NCBI RefSeq assembly: GCF_000224085.1
Contig: NC_015945.1
Coordinates: 248,001-312,000 of the forward strand
DNA length: 64,000 bases
Reading direction: 5' to 3'
DNA from: Allomuricauda ruestringensis DSM 13258
GTDB taxonomy: Bacteria > Bacteroidota > Bacteroidia > Flavobacteriales > Flavobacteriaceae
The notes below the pieces were generated by a model, which saw only the letters and a list, made by a program, of their open reading frames with translations, did not search any database and was not told the origin of the DNA. The first letter of the stretch is position 1; the number at the start of each line of letters is the position of its first letter. Shown here piece after piece: positions 9,504 to 18,550 of the stretch. The position numbers and the translations under genes are program-made.

Positions 9504-11604
9504 AAAAGACCTTCAACATTTGGAATTAAGTTCGGAGTTCGGAGTTCGGGGTTCAGAGTTGGAGAATACCCATAACTCAAAACTCATAACTCATAACTAT
9601 AGCCATACCAACTTTGCTGCGGGTATTTCCCCATTCCTTCGCGGCCCCTACTCCACCATGTATGTCCGTAGACCTTGGACCATACGCCAATATGCAGGTT
9701 TTTCAACTGCCGAGGAAAGCAATGCGTTTTATAGAAGAAATTTAGAGGCAGGTCAAAAAGGGCTTTCCGTAGCCTTCGACCTCCCCACGCACCGTGGTTA
9801 CGACTCGGACAACGACCGCGTGGTCGGAGATGTAGGAAAAGCTGGAGTCGCCATAGATTCCATAGAGGATATGAAAATTTTGTTCAATGGTATTCCTTTG
9901 GATAAAATGTCCGTTTCCATGACCATGAACGGAGCCGTAATCCCCATTATGGCTTTTTACATTGTGGCAGGCTTGGAACAAGGTGTTTCTATGGACCAAC
10001 TTTCAGGAACCATTCAAAACGATATTTTGAAGGAATTTATGGTGCGGAACACCTACATCTATCCCCCTACACCTTCCATGCAGCTGGTTGCCGATATTTT
10101 TGAATTCACCAGTAAACATATGCCGCGGTTCAACAGCATCAGTATTTCCGGGTACCACATGCACGAAGCAGGAGCTCCAGCATCCATGGAACTGGCTTAT
10201 ACTTTGGCCGATGGTATTGAGTACATCCGAACTGGGATAAAAGCAGGCTTAAAAATTGATGAGTTCGCTCCAAGACTTTCCTTTTTTTGGGGTATCGGGA
10301 TGAATCATTTCGCCGAAATCGCAAAAATGCGGGCCGGACGCATGCTTTGGGCCAAGTTGGTAGATCAATTCAATCCATCCAACCCAAAATCATTGATGCT
10401 TCGAACGCACAGCCAAACGAGCGGATGGAGCTTAACGGAGCAAGACCCTTTCAACAATGTGGCCAGAACCACCATTGAGGCTATGGCGGCAGTTTTTGGC
10501 GGTACCCAAAGCCTACATACAAATGCATTGGACGAAGCGATTGCGCTACCTACGGATTTCTCGGCACGAATTGCGCGGAACACACAAATCTATTTACAGC
10601 AGGAGACACAGATCACCAAGACCGTAGACCCTTGGGCAGGAAGCCATAAAGTGGAACAATTGACTCAAGAAATCGCCGAAAAAGCTTGGGAACTGATTCA
10701 AGAGGTGGAAAAATTGGGCGGAATGACGAAGGCCATTGAAAAAGGCATCCCAAAAATGCGCATTGAAGAAGCCGCCGCCAAAAAACAGGCACGTATCGAT
10801 AGCGGTCAGGATATTATCGTTGGGGTAAACAAATACCGATTGGAGAACGAGGACGACCTTCAAATTTTGGAAGTGGACAACGCCAAGGTTCGCAAGCAAC
10901 AAATGGCCCGCTTGGAGCAAATACGAAGCAGCAGGGATTCCAAAGCTGTGGAAAAGTCGCTCGAAGAAATACGTGTTGCTTCCAAAAAAGCCATGGAAAA
11001 TGATTCTGACCGTGGAAATTTGTTAGCTTTAGCGGTAGAAGCAGCCAAACAGCGTGCTACCCTTGGTGAGATTAGCAACGCCATGGAAAGTGCCTTTGGA
11101 CGATATAGAGCTAAAATTCAATCTTTTACTGGAGTGTATTCCAAAGAAATCAAAAACGACGAAAGTTTTGAAAAGGCCCGTAAATTGGCCGATGCCTTTG
11201 CCGAGCAAGAAGGACGAAGACCACGTATAATGGTTGCTAAAATGGGTCAGGATGGTCACGACCGTGGTGCCAAAGTAGTAGCCACTGGTTATGCCGACCT
11301 AGGTTTTGATGTGGATATTGGGCCTTTGTTTCAAACACCAGCCGAGGTCGCAAAGCAAGCCGTAGAAAACGACGTTCATGTTTTGGGGATTTCATCCCTT
11401 GCCGGTGGACATAAAACTCTGGTTCCAGAAGTGATTCAAGAGTTGAAAAAATATGGTCGGGAAGACATTATGGTGATTGTGGGGGGAGTAATTCCAAAGC
11501 AAGATTACAAGCATTTGTTGGGCAATGGAGCGGTTGCGGTTTTTGGGCCGGGAACCAAAATTGCAGATGCAGCCACCGAAATACTCAACATTTTGCTAGA
11601 CTGA
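9496..11604 (+). CDS. mutB: Methylmalonyl-CoA mutase large (catalytic) subunit
   Basis: A 702-residue adenosylcobalamin enzyme isomerising methylmalonyl-CoA and succinyl-CoA. The barrel domain begins near [20 protein letters not shown] (about residues 50-70), with the substrate-binding [12 protein letters not shown] after it. The C-terminal domain has the base-off cobalamin motif DGHDRG (H588) followed by SLAGGH and a GGVIP loop. Residues about 11-36 are odd: they are encoded by a low-complexity heptamer repeat (9529-9600), inserted in frame in the variable region before the barrel. The barrel and cobalamin domains appear intact, so the enzyme should be active. Confidence 0.95.
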   Translation: MSRKDLQHLELSSEFGVRGSELENTHNSKLITHNYSHTNFAAGISPFLRGPYSTMYVRRPWTIRQYAGFSTAEESNAFYRRNLEAGQKGLSVAFDLPTHRGYDSDNDRVVGDVGKAGVAIDSIEDMKILFNGIPLDKMSVSMTMNGAVIPIMAFYIVAGLEQGVSMDQLSGTIQNDILKEFMVRNTYIYPPTPSMQLVADIFEFTSKHMPRFNSISISGYHMHEAGAPASMELAYTLADGIEYIRTGIKAGLKIDEFAPRLSFFWGIGMNHFAEIAKMRAGRMLWAKLVDQFNPSNPKSLMLRTHSQTSGWSLTEQDPFNNVARTTIEAMAAVFGGTQSLHTNALDEAIALPTDFSARIARNTQIYLQQETQITKTVDPWAGSHKVEQLTQEIAEKAWELIQEVEKLGGMTKAIEKGIPKMRIEEAAAKKQARIDSGQDIIVGVNKYRLENEDDLQILEVDNAKVRKQQMARLEQIRSSRDSKAVEKSLEEIRVASKKAMENDSDRGNLLALAVEAAKQRATLGEISNAMESAFGRYRAKIQSFTGVYSKEIKNDESFEKARKLADAFAEQEGRRPRIMVAKMGQDGHDRGAKVVATGYADLGFDVDIGPLFQTPAEVAKQAVENDVHVLGISSLAGGHKTLVPEVIQELKKYGREDIMVIVGGVIPKQDYKHLLGNGAVAVFGPGTKIADAATEILNILLD
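9529..9600 (+). repeat. Heptamer (AGTTnnn) repeat element inside mutB
   Basis: Three AGTTCGG heptamers (9529-9549), a variant GGTTCAG and AGTT, then a 10-base spacer region, then an AACTCAt/AACTCATAACT array to 9600. The second array read on the other strand is AGTTATG repeated, so the two halves form an inverted repeat built on AGTT with a 7-base period. Arrays of this kind normally sit in intergenic DNA in Flavobacteriaceae (general knowledge, not searched). Here the array stays open in the mutB frame. Confidence 0.8.
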
Positions 11605-11654
11605 CCCACATAACAATCTCGTAAATAAAACTTTAACTTTCTTTAACGCAGCAT

Positions 11655-11676
11655 ACAGGGGTTATTCACCCCCTGT
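11655..11676. terminator. Stem-loop between mutB and parA
   Basis: ACAGGGG (11655-11661) and CCCCTGT (11670-11676) form a perfect 7-bp stem with an 8-base loop. There is no U-run after it, so it may be a weak terminator of the mutase operon or an operator for parAB. The loop contains TTATTCACC, one base from a DnaA-box consensus, which may be chance. Confidence 0.4.
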
Positions 11677-11738
11677 TAACAAATTACATTTTATCGCATC
11701 CTAAATAATCGTATTTTTAGCACCTAACTTACTATGAA

Positions 11739-12512
11739 ATGGGCAAGATTATTGCAATTGCAAACCAAAAGGGCGGTGTAGGTAAAACTACCACTACGGT
11801 AAACCTAGCAGCCTCCTTAGGTGTGTTGGAAAAAAAGGTGTTATTGATTGACGCCGACCCCCAAGCCAATGCAACATCGGGTTTGGGTGTTGATGTTGAC
11901 TCTATTGAAAAAGGTACATATCAACTTTTGGAACACACCATGAGTGTTGAAGAAGTAACCATTCCCACGGATTCCCCAAATGTGGATTTGGTACCCGCAC
12001 ATATTGACCTTGTTGCCATCGAAATTGAATTGGTGGACAAAGACAATAGGGAATATATGATGAAAGAGGCCCTGAAGAATTTGGGTGATAAGTATGATTT
12101 TGTATTGATAGATTGTGCTCCATCTTTGGGATTGTTGACCTTGAACGCACTTACCGCAGCCGATTCCGTGATGATACCCATCCAATGTGAGTATTTTGCC
12201 TTGGAAGGCCTTGGCAAACTTTTGAACACCGTAAAGAGTGTCCAAAAAATACACAACAACGATTTGGATATCGAGGGAATGCTCTTGACCATGTACGATT
12301 CCAGGTTACGTCTCTCCAACCAAGTTGTGGAAGAAGTGAAAAAACACTTCGCGGATATGGTCTTTGACACCATCATCCAAAGAAATGTCAGGTTAAGTGA
12401 AGCCCCGAGTTACGGGGAAAGCATCATAAAATACGATGCAAGCAGCAAAGGTGCTTCCAATTATCTTAACTTAGCCAACGAAATTTTGAAGAAAAACAAG
12501 GAGAAAGTTTAG
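11739..12512 (+). CDS. parA: Chromosome partitioning ATPase ParA/Soj
   Basis: A 257-residue deviant Walker A ATPase (KGGVGKTTT at residues 11-19) that drives origin segregation on the nucleoid together with ParB. Walker B-like LLIDADPQANAT and the switch segment FVLIDCAPSLGLLTLNAL are present. The short N-terminus, without a helix-turn-helix, marks it as chromosomal Soj type rather than plasmid ParA type Ia. The stop is immediately followed by the parB ATG. A TATTTTTA sequence at 11712-11719 is a near match to the -7 box, 19 bases before the ATG. Confidence 0.95.
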   Translation: MGKIIAIANQKGGVGKTTTTVNLAASLGVLEKKVLLIDADPQANATSGLGVDVDSIEKGTYQLLEHTMSVEEVTIPTDSPNVDLVPAHIDLVAIEIELVDKDNREYMMKEALKNLGDKYDFVLIDCAPSLGLLTLNALTAADSVMIPIQCEYFALEGLGKLLNTVKSVQKIHNNDLDIEGMLLTMYDSRLRLSNQVVEEVKKHFADMVFDTIIQRNVRLSEAPSYGESIIKYDASSKGASNYLNLANEILKKNKEKV

Positions 12513-13418
12513 ATGGCGAAAGCAACAAAAAAACAGGCACTGGGAAGAGGCCTGTCCGCTCTTTTAAATGATCCAGAAAACGATATCAAATCAGTTTCTG
12601 ATAAAAATGCGGATAAGGTAATAGGCAATGTAGTGGAGTTGGACATCAATTCCATTGAGGTCAACCCTTTTCAGCCACGTTCCAATTTTAATGACGAAAC
12701 CCTTGAAGAATTGGCGAGCTCCATTCGTGAACTGGGTATTATACAGCCAATAACGGTCAGGAAACTGGATTTCAATAAATTCCAATTGGTTTCAGGTGAA
12801 CGTAGGTTCCGAGCATCAAAATTGGTCGGACTGGAGACCATTCCGGCCTATATCCGAATTGCCAATGATCAAGAATCCTTGGAGATGGCCTTGGTGGAGA
12901 ACATCCAAAGGCAAGATTTGGATCCCATTGAAATTGCACTTTCGTACCAAAGACTTATCGACGAGATACAGATTACCCAAGAAAAATTGAGCGATCGTGT
13001 GGGGAAAAAACGCTCCACAATCACCAATTATCTTCGCTTGCTGAAACTGGATCCCATTATCCAAACCGGAATGCGGGACGGTTTCATAAGTATGGGGCAC
13101 GGTAGGGCACTCATCAACATTGATAAGAAAAAAGAACAAATCGCCATTTACGAAAAAGTGGTATCTAATGGTTTGTCCGTAAGAGCCACGGAGCAATTGG
13201 TAAAAGCTCGAAAAGAACCTCAAAGTAATGGCTCCGACAAGAAAAAAAGCACATCGGACGTGCCCGAATTTGTTTCTAACAGCTTGGATTCCATTAAAGA
13301 GCGACTCGCTACAAAGGTGGACATCACCACATCAAAAAACGGAAAAGGAAAAATTGTGATACCCTTCCATTCAGAGGAAGACTTTAAGCGTATCAAAAAA
13401 TTGTTGACAGGTGAATAA
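12513..13418 (+). CDS. parB: Chromosome partitioning protein ParB/Spo0J
   Basis: A 301-residue ParB. It begins with the typical KKQALGRGLSALL segment (ParA-stimulating region), followed by the CTPase/ParB-N domain with NPFQPR and the GERRFRA motif, the KorB-like HTH (KLSDRVGKKRSTITNYLRLL) and a short C-terminal dimerisation domain. It binds parS sites and acts as a CTP-dependent clamp. I saw no perfect classical parS palindrome in the window. The gene overlaps the next by eight bases (GTGAATAA). Confidence 0.95.
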   Translation: MAKATKKQALGRGLSALLNDPENDIKSVSDKNADKVIGNVVELDINSIEVNPFQPRSNFNDETLEELASSIRELGIIQPITVRKLDFNKFQLVSGERRFRASKLVGLETIPAYIRIANDQESLEMALVENIQRQDLDPIEIALSYQRLIDEIQITQEKLSDRVGKKRSTITNYLRLLKLDPIIQTGMRDGFISMGHGRALINIDKKKEQIAIYEKVVSNGLSVRATEQLVKARKEPQSNGSDKKKSTSDVPEFVSNSLDSIKERLATKVDITTSKNGKGKIVIPFHSEEDFKRIKKLLTGE

Positions 13419-14067
13419 AAACCTCCTTTTATTGTTCTTTGCCTTTTTGTTGTTTCACTCAGGATTTTCTCAGGAAGAAGAGGAAAAAGAAAACACAAAA
13501 CAGCCCCAGCAAACCAAAGAGGTAGATTCCATTGCTCAAAATATGGAAGGGGAAGGCGTTACTTTTGAAGAAGTCTCCAAACAGGAGAACATAAATCCTC
13601 TTGCTCCCAGTAAAGCTGCCTTTTATTCGGCAATACTTCCTGGTTTGGGACAAATTTACAATAAACGCTACTGGAAAGCTCCCATAGTTTGGGGAGCCAT
13701 TGGAACGGGAATCTATGTCTATTCCTATAACAACACCGAATATCGAAGAGCAAGAAATGCCTTCAAACGCCGGCTTGCTGGTTTTGAAGATGATGAATTT
13801 TGGGATTTGAATGGTGATAACGAGGGTCCCGATGTTTCCACGGAAGCGCTACAAGAAGCACAGGAAAATACCCAAAGAGACAGGGATTTGGCTTTGGTAA
13901 TCACCATAGCGCTATATGCCCTGAACATTATCGATGCCAACGTGGACTCGCACTTAAAACAATATAATGTAAGTGATGATTTGGCCGTTGACTTCAACCC
14001 TTATTTAGATATAAATCCTTTTACCAATCAGCCAAACTACGGTATGGCCATGGTGATAAAATTTTAA
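13411..14067 (+). CDS. DUF5683 family protein, exported
   Basis: A 218-residue protein beginning with a GTG codon that overlaps the parB stop; the GTG is favoured because it gives a complete signal peptide (hydrophobic residues 4-16, cleavage near FSQ). After an acidic linker, SKAAFYSAILPGLGQIYNKRYWKAP is the DUF5683 core, resembling the membrane-insertion motif of TM2-like proteins; hydrophobic segments follow near residues 85-105 and 150-170. Function is unknown. It sits between parB and dapB in what looks like a single transcription unit. Confidence 0.8.
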   Translation: MNKNLLLLFFAFLLFHSGFSQEEEEKENTKQPQQTKEVDSIAQNMEGEGVTFEEVSKQENINPLAPSKAAFYSAILPGLGQIYNKRYWKAPIVWGAIGTGIYVYSYNNTEYRRARNAFKRRLAGFEDDEFWDLNGDNEGPDVSTEALQEAQENTQRDRDLALVITIALYALNIIDANVDSHLKQYNVSDDLAVDFNPYLDINPFTNQPNYGMAMVIKF

Positions 14068-14070
14068 TGT

Positions 14071-14772
14071 ATGAAGATTGGTCTGTTTGGATATGGCAAA
14101 ATGGGAAAGATGATTGAGCAAATCGCTCAGGACAGAGGCCATTCCATTGTAGCAAAAATTGACGACCCTTCACAAGATGTAGATTACACCTCCATGGATG
14201 TAGCCATTGATTTTAGTACACCCGAGGCAGCTTTTGACAATATTACCAACTGTTTTAAAAACAATGTGCCCGTTATAAGCGGTACCACAGGATGGTTGGA
14301 CAACTATGCTGAAGCCATCAAAATTTGTGATGATAACAAGAGTGCCTTTATCTACGCCTCTAATTTTAGTTTGGGTGTCAATATTTTCTTTGAACTCAAT
14401 AAACATCTAGCCAAAATGATGGCTGGTTTGGAACAATACAAGGTTGTTATGGAAGAAATCCACCATACCCAAAAACTGGACGCCCCCAGTGGAACTGCCA
14501 TAACCTTGGCTGAAGGTGTTATTGAAAACACATCCTACGAAAAGTGGGAATTGGACAAATCTGGAGATAAAATCATACCAATAAAATCCATAAGGGAAGG
14601 TATGGTGCCGGGAACGCATAGCATTGCCTATGAAAGTCCCGTGGACACTATCGAAATAAAACACGAAGCACACAACAGGGAAGGTTTTGCTCTGGGAGCA
14701 GTTATTGCATCGGAATGGATACACGGAAAAACAGGTGTTTTTTCCATGAAAGATGTGTTAAACCTAAGCTAA
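14071..14772 (+). CDS. dapB: 4-hydroxy-tetrahydrodipicolinate reductase
   Basis: A 233-residue NAD(P)H-dependent reductase of the diaminopimelate/lysine pathway. The nucleotide-binding GYGKMG is at residues 7-12, and the catalytic segment EEIHHTQKLDAPSGTA lies at 128-143 with the catalytic histidines H131/H132 and K135. It is slightly shorter than proteobacterial DapB (about 270), as is usual in Bacteroidota. It is spaced three bases from the DUF5683 gene and precedes lepB. Confidence 0.95.
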   Translation: MKIGLFGYGKMGKMIEQIAQDRGHSIVAKIDDPSQDVDYTSMDVAIDFSTPEAAFDNITNCFKNNVPVISGTTGWLDNYAEAIKICDDNKSAFIYASNFSLGVNIFFELNKHLAKMMAGLEQYKVVMEEIHHTQKLDAPSGTAITLAEGVIENTSYEKWELDKSGDKIIPIKSIREGMVPGTHSIAYESPVDTIEIKHEAHNREGFALGAVIASEWIHGKTGVFSMKDVLNLS

Positions 14773-14788
14773 AAAACGTAACAAGAAT

Positions 14789-14805
14789 TTAGACCTAAGG
14801 TCTAA
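14789..14805. promoter_or_regulatory. Perfect 17-base palindrome upstream of lepB
   Basis: TTAGACCT-A-AGGTCTAA is perfectly symmetric around one central base and lies 17 bases before the lepB ATG, in the 50-base dapB-lepB gap. The tiny spacer favours a binding site for a dimeric regulator over an RNA hairpin, but a 6-bp hairpin is also possible. No regulator gene is obvious nearby. Confidence 0.5.
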
Positions 14806-14822
14806 CAAAGAAACTTTTTTAT

Positions 14823-16562
14823 ATGGACGGTACACAATGGATTATTTTTATCCTGGTCATCCAGGTTATCCATTTCTTGGGAACATGGAAACTCTACGTT
14901 AAGGCAGGCAGAAAACCATGGGAAGCCGCCATACCTATTTATAACGGCATTGTTTTGATGAAAATCATTAACAGACCTTGGTGGTGGGTGCTGTTGTTGT
15001 TCATCCCGATCATCAATTTATTGATGTTCCCCGTAGTTTGGGTGGAAACCATCCGAAGTTTTGGAAAGAATTCCCTTGTAGATACTTGGTTGGTGATTCT
15101 TACACTTGGTCTTTACATTTATTACATCAATTATGCTGAAGATGTACAATATATTGAAGACCGTAGCCTAAAACCAAAAACGGGATTGGGCGAATGGGTG
15201 AGCTCCATTGTGTTTGCCATAGTTGCCGCCACTTTCGTGCACACGTACTTCATTCAACCTTACGTGATTCCAACAGGATCCTTGGAACGTACCTTGCGTG
15301 TTGGTGACTTTTTGTTTGTTAGCAAATTCCATTTTGGTGCACGAGTACCTATGACCACATTGGCCGCGCCTATGGTTCATGATACGCTTCCCGTACTGAA
15401 AACAAGATCATATTTGGCCGATGTAAATCCGGAAACCTATAAAACTTCTTGGATAAACAAGCTTCAACTACCCTATATGCGTTTGCCTGGTTTTGAAAAA
15501 GTTGAAAAAAATGATATTGTGGTATTCAGCTTGCCAGCTGACACTCTTTATCAATTCTTTAAAGCTCAGAAAGCAGTTATAAAGCCAATTGACAAGAAAT
15601 CAAATTATGTAAAACGTTGTGTGGGAACTCCTGGGGATTCTCTCGAAGTAATCAATGGATATGTTTATATCAACGGCAAACAGCTTCAACTTTCGGACAG
15701 GGCAAAACCGATGTATATGTATGATATTTATGCCCAAAATGGAGTTTCCAGTAAATACTTGGAAGAGGTTGATGCCTCTGACTACGTTCGAAAATACATA
15801 GCATCCAATATCAACGAATCCCAATATAATGGATTGGCTCCTTATATTTCTGGTGCAAGACCAACTGACAATGGAAAAATTGAGCTTTACACACAGGAAA
15901 ATGGCATTCCAACCGATGTTATTCGTGAATTGCGGCTTTCCCTTACGGAAGAAAAGCCACGTTCTCGAATGGCCAATTTAACTGATGAAATGGTCTCGGC
16001 ACTTAGAAACAATCCCGCTATTGATTCTGTAGTACAGACCGTTGAACCCAAAGGGGAATATGGTGGGGCTTTCCCTCAAAAACCCAACCTATATCCTTGG
16101 AACAACGATAACTTTGGGCCGATTTATATTCCCAAGAAAGGGACCACCGTGGAAATCAATTCGAGGACCATTCCGTTGTACAAAAAAATCATCCGCGATT
16201 ACGAGCACAACGATGTAAAAGTAACAGGAAACAAAGTACTCGTTAACGGTGAGGAAGCCAGTACCTATACGTTTAAACAAGACTATTATTGGATGATGGG
16301 AGACAACCGCGATCATTCCGAGGACAGCAGAACTTGGGGCTATGTTCCTGCAGACCACATTGTGGGCAAACCTGTTTTTCTTTGGATGAGCTTTGACAAC
16401 TTTAGACAGGGAATCGCCAACTGGAGGGTGCGTTGGGACCGTGTATTTACGACTGTTGGTGGTAGTGGAAAGCCTGTATCATACTTCTGGTACTTTATAG
16501 GGCTTTTGGCAGCATGGTTTATTTTTGATTTCTTCCGCAAGAGAAAGAAAAAGAAAGCATAG
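14823..16562 (+). CDS. lepB: Signal peptidase I, long flavobacterial form
   Basis: A 579-residue membrane protease that removes signal peptides from exported proteins. Hydrophobic segments near residues 5-22, 52-75 and 88-103, then another at 127-146, precede the catalytic region. IPTGSLERTLRVGD supplies the nucleophile S153 and KKSNYVKRCVGTPGD supplies the general-base lysine K263; GDNRDHSEDSRTWG is the conserved box E. Between the lysine and box E lies an insert of about 200 residues, which makes it nearly twice the length of E. coli LepB; long forms are usual in this family. A final hydrophobic segment near 545-565 ends in a basic tail. Confidence 0.94.
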   Translation: MDGTQWIIFILVIQVIHFLGTWKLYVKAGRKPWEAAIPIYNGIVLMKIINRPWWWVLLLFIPIINLLMFPVVWVETIRSFGKNSLVDTWLVILTLGLYIYYINYAEDVQYIEDRSLKPKTGLGEWVSSIVFAIVAATFVHTYFIQPYVIPTGSLERTLRVGDFLFVSKFHFGARVPMTTLAAPMVHDTLPVLKTRSYLADVNPETYKTSWINKLQLPYMRLPGFEKVEKNDIVVFSLPADTLYQFFKAQKAVIKPIDKKSNYVKRCVGTPGDSLEVINGYVYINGKQLQLSDRAKPMYMYDIYAQNGVSSKYLEEVDASDYVRKYIASNINESQYNGLAPYISGARPTDNGKIELYTQENGIPTDVIRELRLSLTEEKPRSRMANLTDEMVSALRNNPAIDSVVQTVEPKGEYGGAFPQKPNLYPWNNDNFGPIYIPKKGTTVEINSRTIPLYKKIIRDYEHNDVKVTGNKVLVNGEEASTYTFKQDYYWMMGDNRDHSEDSRTWGYVPADHIVGKPVFLWMSFDNFRQGIANWRVRWDRVFTTVGGSGKPVSYFWYFIGLLAAWFIFDFFRKRKKKKA

Positions 16563-16584
16563 GTAATCCTAATTAATTTGTTCT

Positions 16585-17217
16585 TTGAAGATTCTTGTTC
16601 ATCCATCTTATTTTCCTAGCATTGCTACATTTGCGGTCATTGTTCAACATGAGGTAATTTGGGAGGCCCATGATAATTTTCAGAAGCAGACTTATAGAAA
16701 CCGCTGCTATATTTCCACGGATAAGGGCAAACACATGCTCAACATCCCCATTAAGCACGTAGGCGGCAAAGACGGACGTCAAAAATATGCCGATGTTACC
16801 ATGGAGAACAGCTACAACTGGAAAAAGGAACATTGGCGTACTTTGGAAACCGCATACAGGACCTCCCCATTTTTTGAGTTTTATGAGGATGAGCTGAGAC
16901 CTCTTTATGAAGGAAATGACGACTCACTATATAACTTCAATCTAAAAACTATTGAAGTAATTGCAGCTTGTATCGGAGTGGAGGTTCCAACAGAAAAATC
17001 TGAAAAATACGAAGTGGACCCAGAAACAGTCTTTGATGCTCGTTTTTTGGCTGATGCAAAAAAGGGGAAAGACTGGGACGTGGAACCCTATTCCCAAGTA
17101 TTTGAAGAACGCCATGGGTTTGTTCCCAATTTAAGTGTGCTGGATCTCCTGTTCAACGAGGGAACCAACACACTCACCTATCTAAAAAGTTTATCTTTGG
17201 ATTTAAAACATGCTTAG
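16585..17217 (+). CDS. WbqC family protein
   Basis: A 210-residue cytoplasmic protein of the WbqC-like family, whose members are found in polysaccharide and O-antigen loci, usually with unknown activity. The N-terminal HPSYFPSIATFA and the TYRNRCYISTDKGKHMLNIPI segment are typical. The chosen start is TTG, because it yields MKILVHPSYFP, the usual N-terminus, and no in-frame ATG lies near. It sits 22 bases after lepB and overlaps the next gene by eight bases (ATGCTTAG). Confidence 0.85.
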   Translation: MKILVHPSYFPSIATFAVIVQHEVIWEAHDNFQKQTYRNRCYISTDKGKHMLNIPIKHVGGKDGRQKYADVTMENSYNWKKEHWRTLETAYRTSPFFEFYEDELRPLYEGNDDSLYNFNLKTIEVIAACIGVEVPTEKSEKYEVDPETVFDARFLADAKKGKDWDVEPYSQVFEERHGFVPNLSVLDLLFNEGTNTLTYLKSLSLDLKHA

Positions 17218-17518
17218 GCATCTCATCCATTATGGAATTCATTTCTTGGTGCCAATTCTGATTGCGGTTTGGTTTTTTAAGGATAATAGAATTAAGGTGG
17301 CTTTGATTCTACTCGCAGGGATTATCATCGATATAGATCACCTTTGGGCCAATCCCCTATTTGACACCAACCGTTGTAGTATTGGGTTTCATGCCCTGCA
17401 TAGTTATTGGGCAATTGGCATTTACTGCATACTACCCTTTTTTAAACCTACACGAATTATTGGATTGGCATTGATCATTCACATAATCGCTGACACTATA
17501 GATTGTTTACTGATGTGA
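17210..17518 (+). CDS. DUF6122-like small membrane protein
   Basis: A 102-residue protein with three or four hydrophobic segments and conserved-looking polar positions: HYGIHF near the N-terminus, IDIDHLWANP at about 42-51, and HALHSYW near 63-69. Histidine and aspartate clusters of this kind suggest a metal-binding membrane hydrolase-like fold (compare the YdjM/LexA-regulated metal-dependent hydrolase family), but this is inference. It overlaps the WbqC-like gene by eight bases and the convergent phosphoesterase by 12. Confidence 0.7.
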   Translation: MLRHLIHYGIHFLVPILIAVWFFKDNRIKVALILLAGIIIDIDHLWANPLFDTNRCSIGFHALHSYWAIGIYCILPFFKPTRIIGLALIIHIIADTIDCLLM

Positions 17519-18544
17519 GTTGAAGCGCAAAGTGGCCATAACAGGATAGTGATCGGACAATCGCTCATTAAAATTTTGATGGGAAAGTACTTCAAACTCA
17601 GGGTCGGCCAATATATAATCGATACGCAATGGAATCTTCCAGAAATCATACGTACGACCAAAACCTTTGCCCTTTTCCAAAAAAGTATCTTGCAAATCTC
17701 CTTTTACTATTTTGTAGATGTTGGAAAACTGTGTGTTGTTTAAATCACCACAAACTATATTGGTATAAGAGCTGTTCTCAAAATGTTTCCTGAATATCTC
17801 TGCCTGTTCCAACTGCTTTGAAAATGTATGGACCAACCTTTTATATGTCCTCTCCGACTTTTCCCCATCTGAAAAATTATCGGTACTGGGTCTTATTTTA
17901 AACGATTGCAAATGCAGATTATAAACCCTAATGGTATCTTTTCGAAATAAAATATCTGCATATATAATGTTGTTCTGTGTACTGGGAAGATCCAACGAAC
18001 CACTACTTATTATTGGGAACTTGGAAAATATAGCTTGAGTTGCTCTTTTATTGGGATGAGGTGTTTCACTACGGTATGGATATTGTCTCAGTTGCTGATA
18101 CCGTGCTCTATTGTGTTCCTGCACACAAAATATATCAGGGTCATGTTTCTTAACAAATTCAATAATACTATCGCCAACACCAGGTTCCTCCATCCATCCA
18201 TTTTTGTTGAAACCCCACACATTATAGGACATAATTTTCAAGTCGGATGATTCTTTTTGGGGAACATGGTTATTGCCCAATCCATAAAAAGGTCCAAACA
18301 TTAAATAACCGAGTAAAACAGCAGTAAAGGACAACAAAAATTTCCTTTTCAATCTAGCGGCCCAATATAATAGAAACAGAATGTTGACGGCAAAAAGAAA
18401 AGGCACAACTAAACTCAATACAGAAATAGCAGAGAAAAATCGCAAGGGAACATATGAAATTACTCCAGTAAGTATCAATAGGAATGCTATCAGAATATTG
18501 ACTGCATAAACCACCCTATTCCATATCGAGGTCGATTTCTCCAC
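17507..18544 (-). CDS. Membrane-anchored endonuclease/exonuclease/phosphatase family protein
   Basis: A 345-residue protein with three hydrophobic N-terminal segments (about residues 10-30, 35-60, 65-85) and a C-terminal EEP domain. Signatures in order are MSYNVWGFN, DIFCVQEH (metal-binding Glu), CGDLNNTQFSNIY (Asp-x-Asn), RIDYILAD and SDHYPV (catalytic Asp-His). The family hydrolyses phosphodiesters in nucleic acids, sphingolipids or inositol phosphates; the substrate here is unknown. It is the last gene of the mutL operon, six bases after the rhomboid gene, and its 3' end overlaps the convergent DUF6122-like gene. Confidence 0.88.
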   Translation of the reverse strand: MEKSTSIWNRVVYAVNILIAFLLILTGVISYVPLRFFSAISVLSLVVPFLFAVNILFLLYWAARLKRKFLLSFTAVLLGYLMFGPFYGLGNNHVPQKESSDLKIMSYNVWGFNKNGWMEEPGVGDSIIEFVKKHDPDIFCVQEHNRARYQQLRQYPYRSETPHPNKRATQAIFSKFPIISSGSLDLPSTQNNIIYADILFRKDTIRVYNLHLQSFKIRPSTDNFSDGEKSERTYKRLVHTFSKQLEQAEIFRKHFENSSYTNIVCGDLNNTQFSNIYKIVKGDLQDTFLEKGKGFGRTYDFWKIPLRIDYILADPEFEVLSHQNFNERLSDHYPVMATLRFNSHQ

Positions 18545-18550
18545 GGGCTA

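Noticed and set aside
11605..11738. Origin of replication or parS near parAB
   Set aside because: Only one imperfect DnaA-box-like sequence and no parS palindrome; not enough to support an origin.
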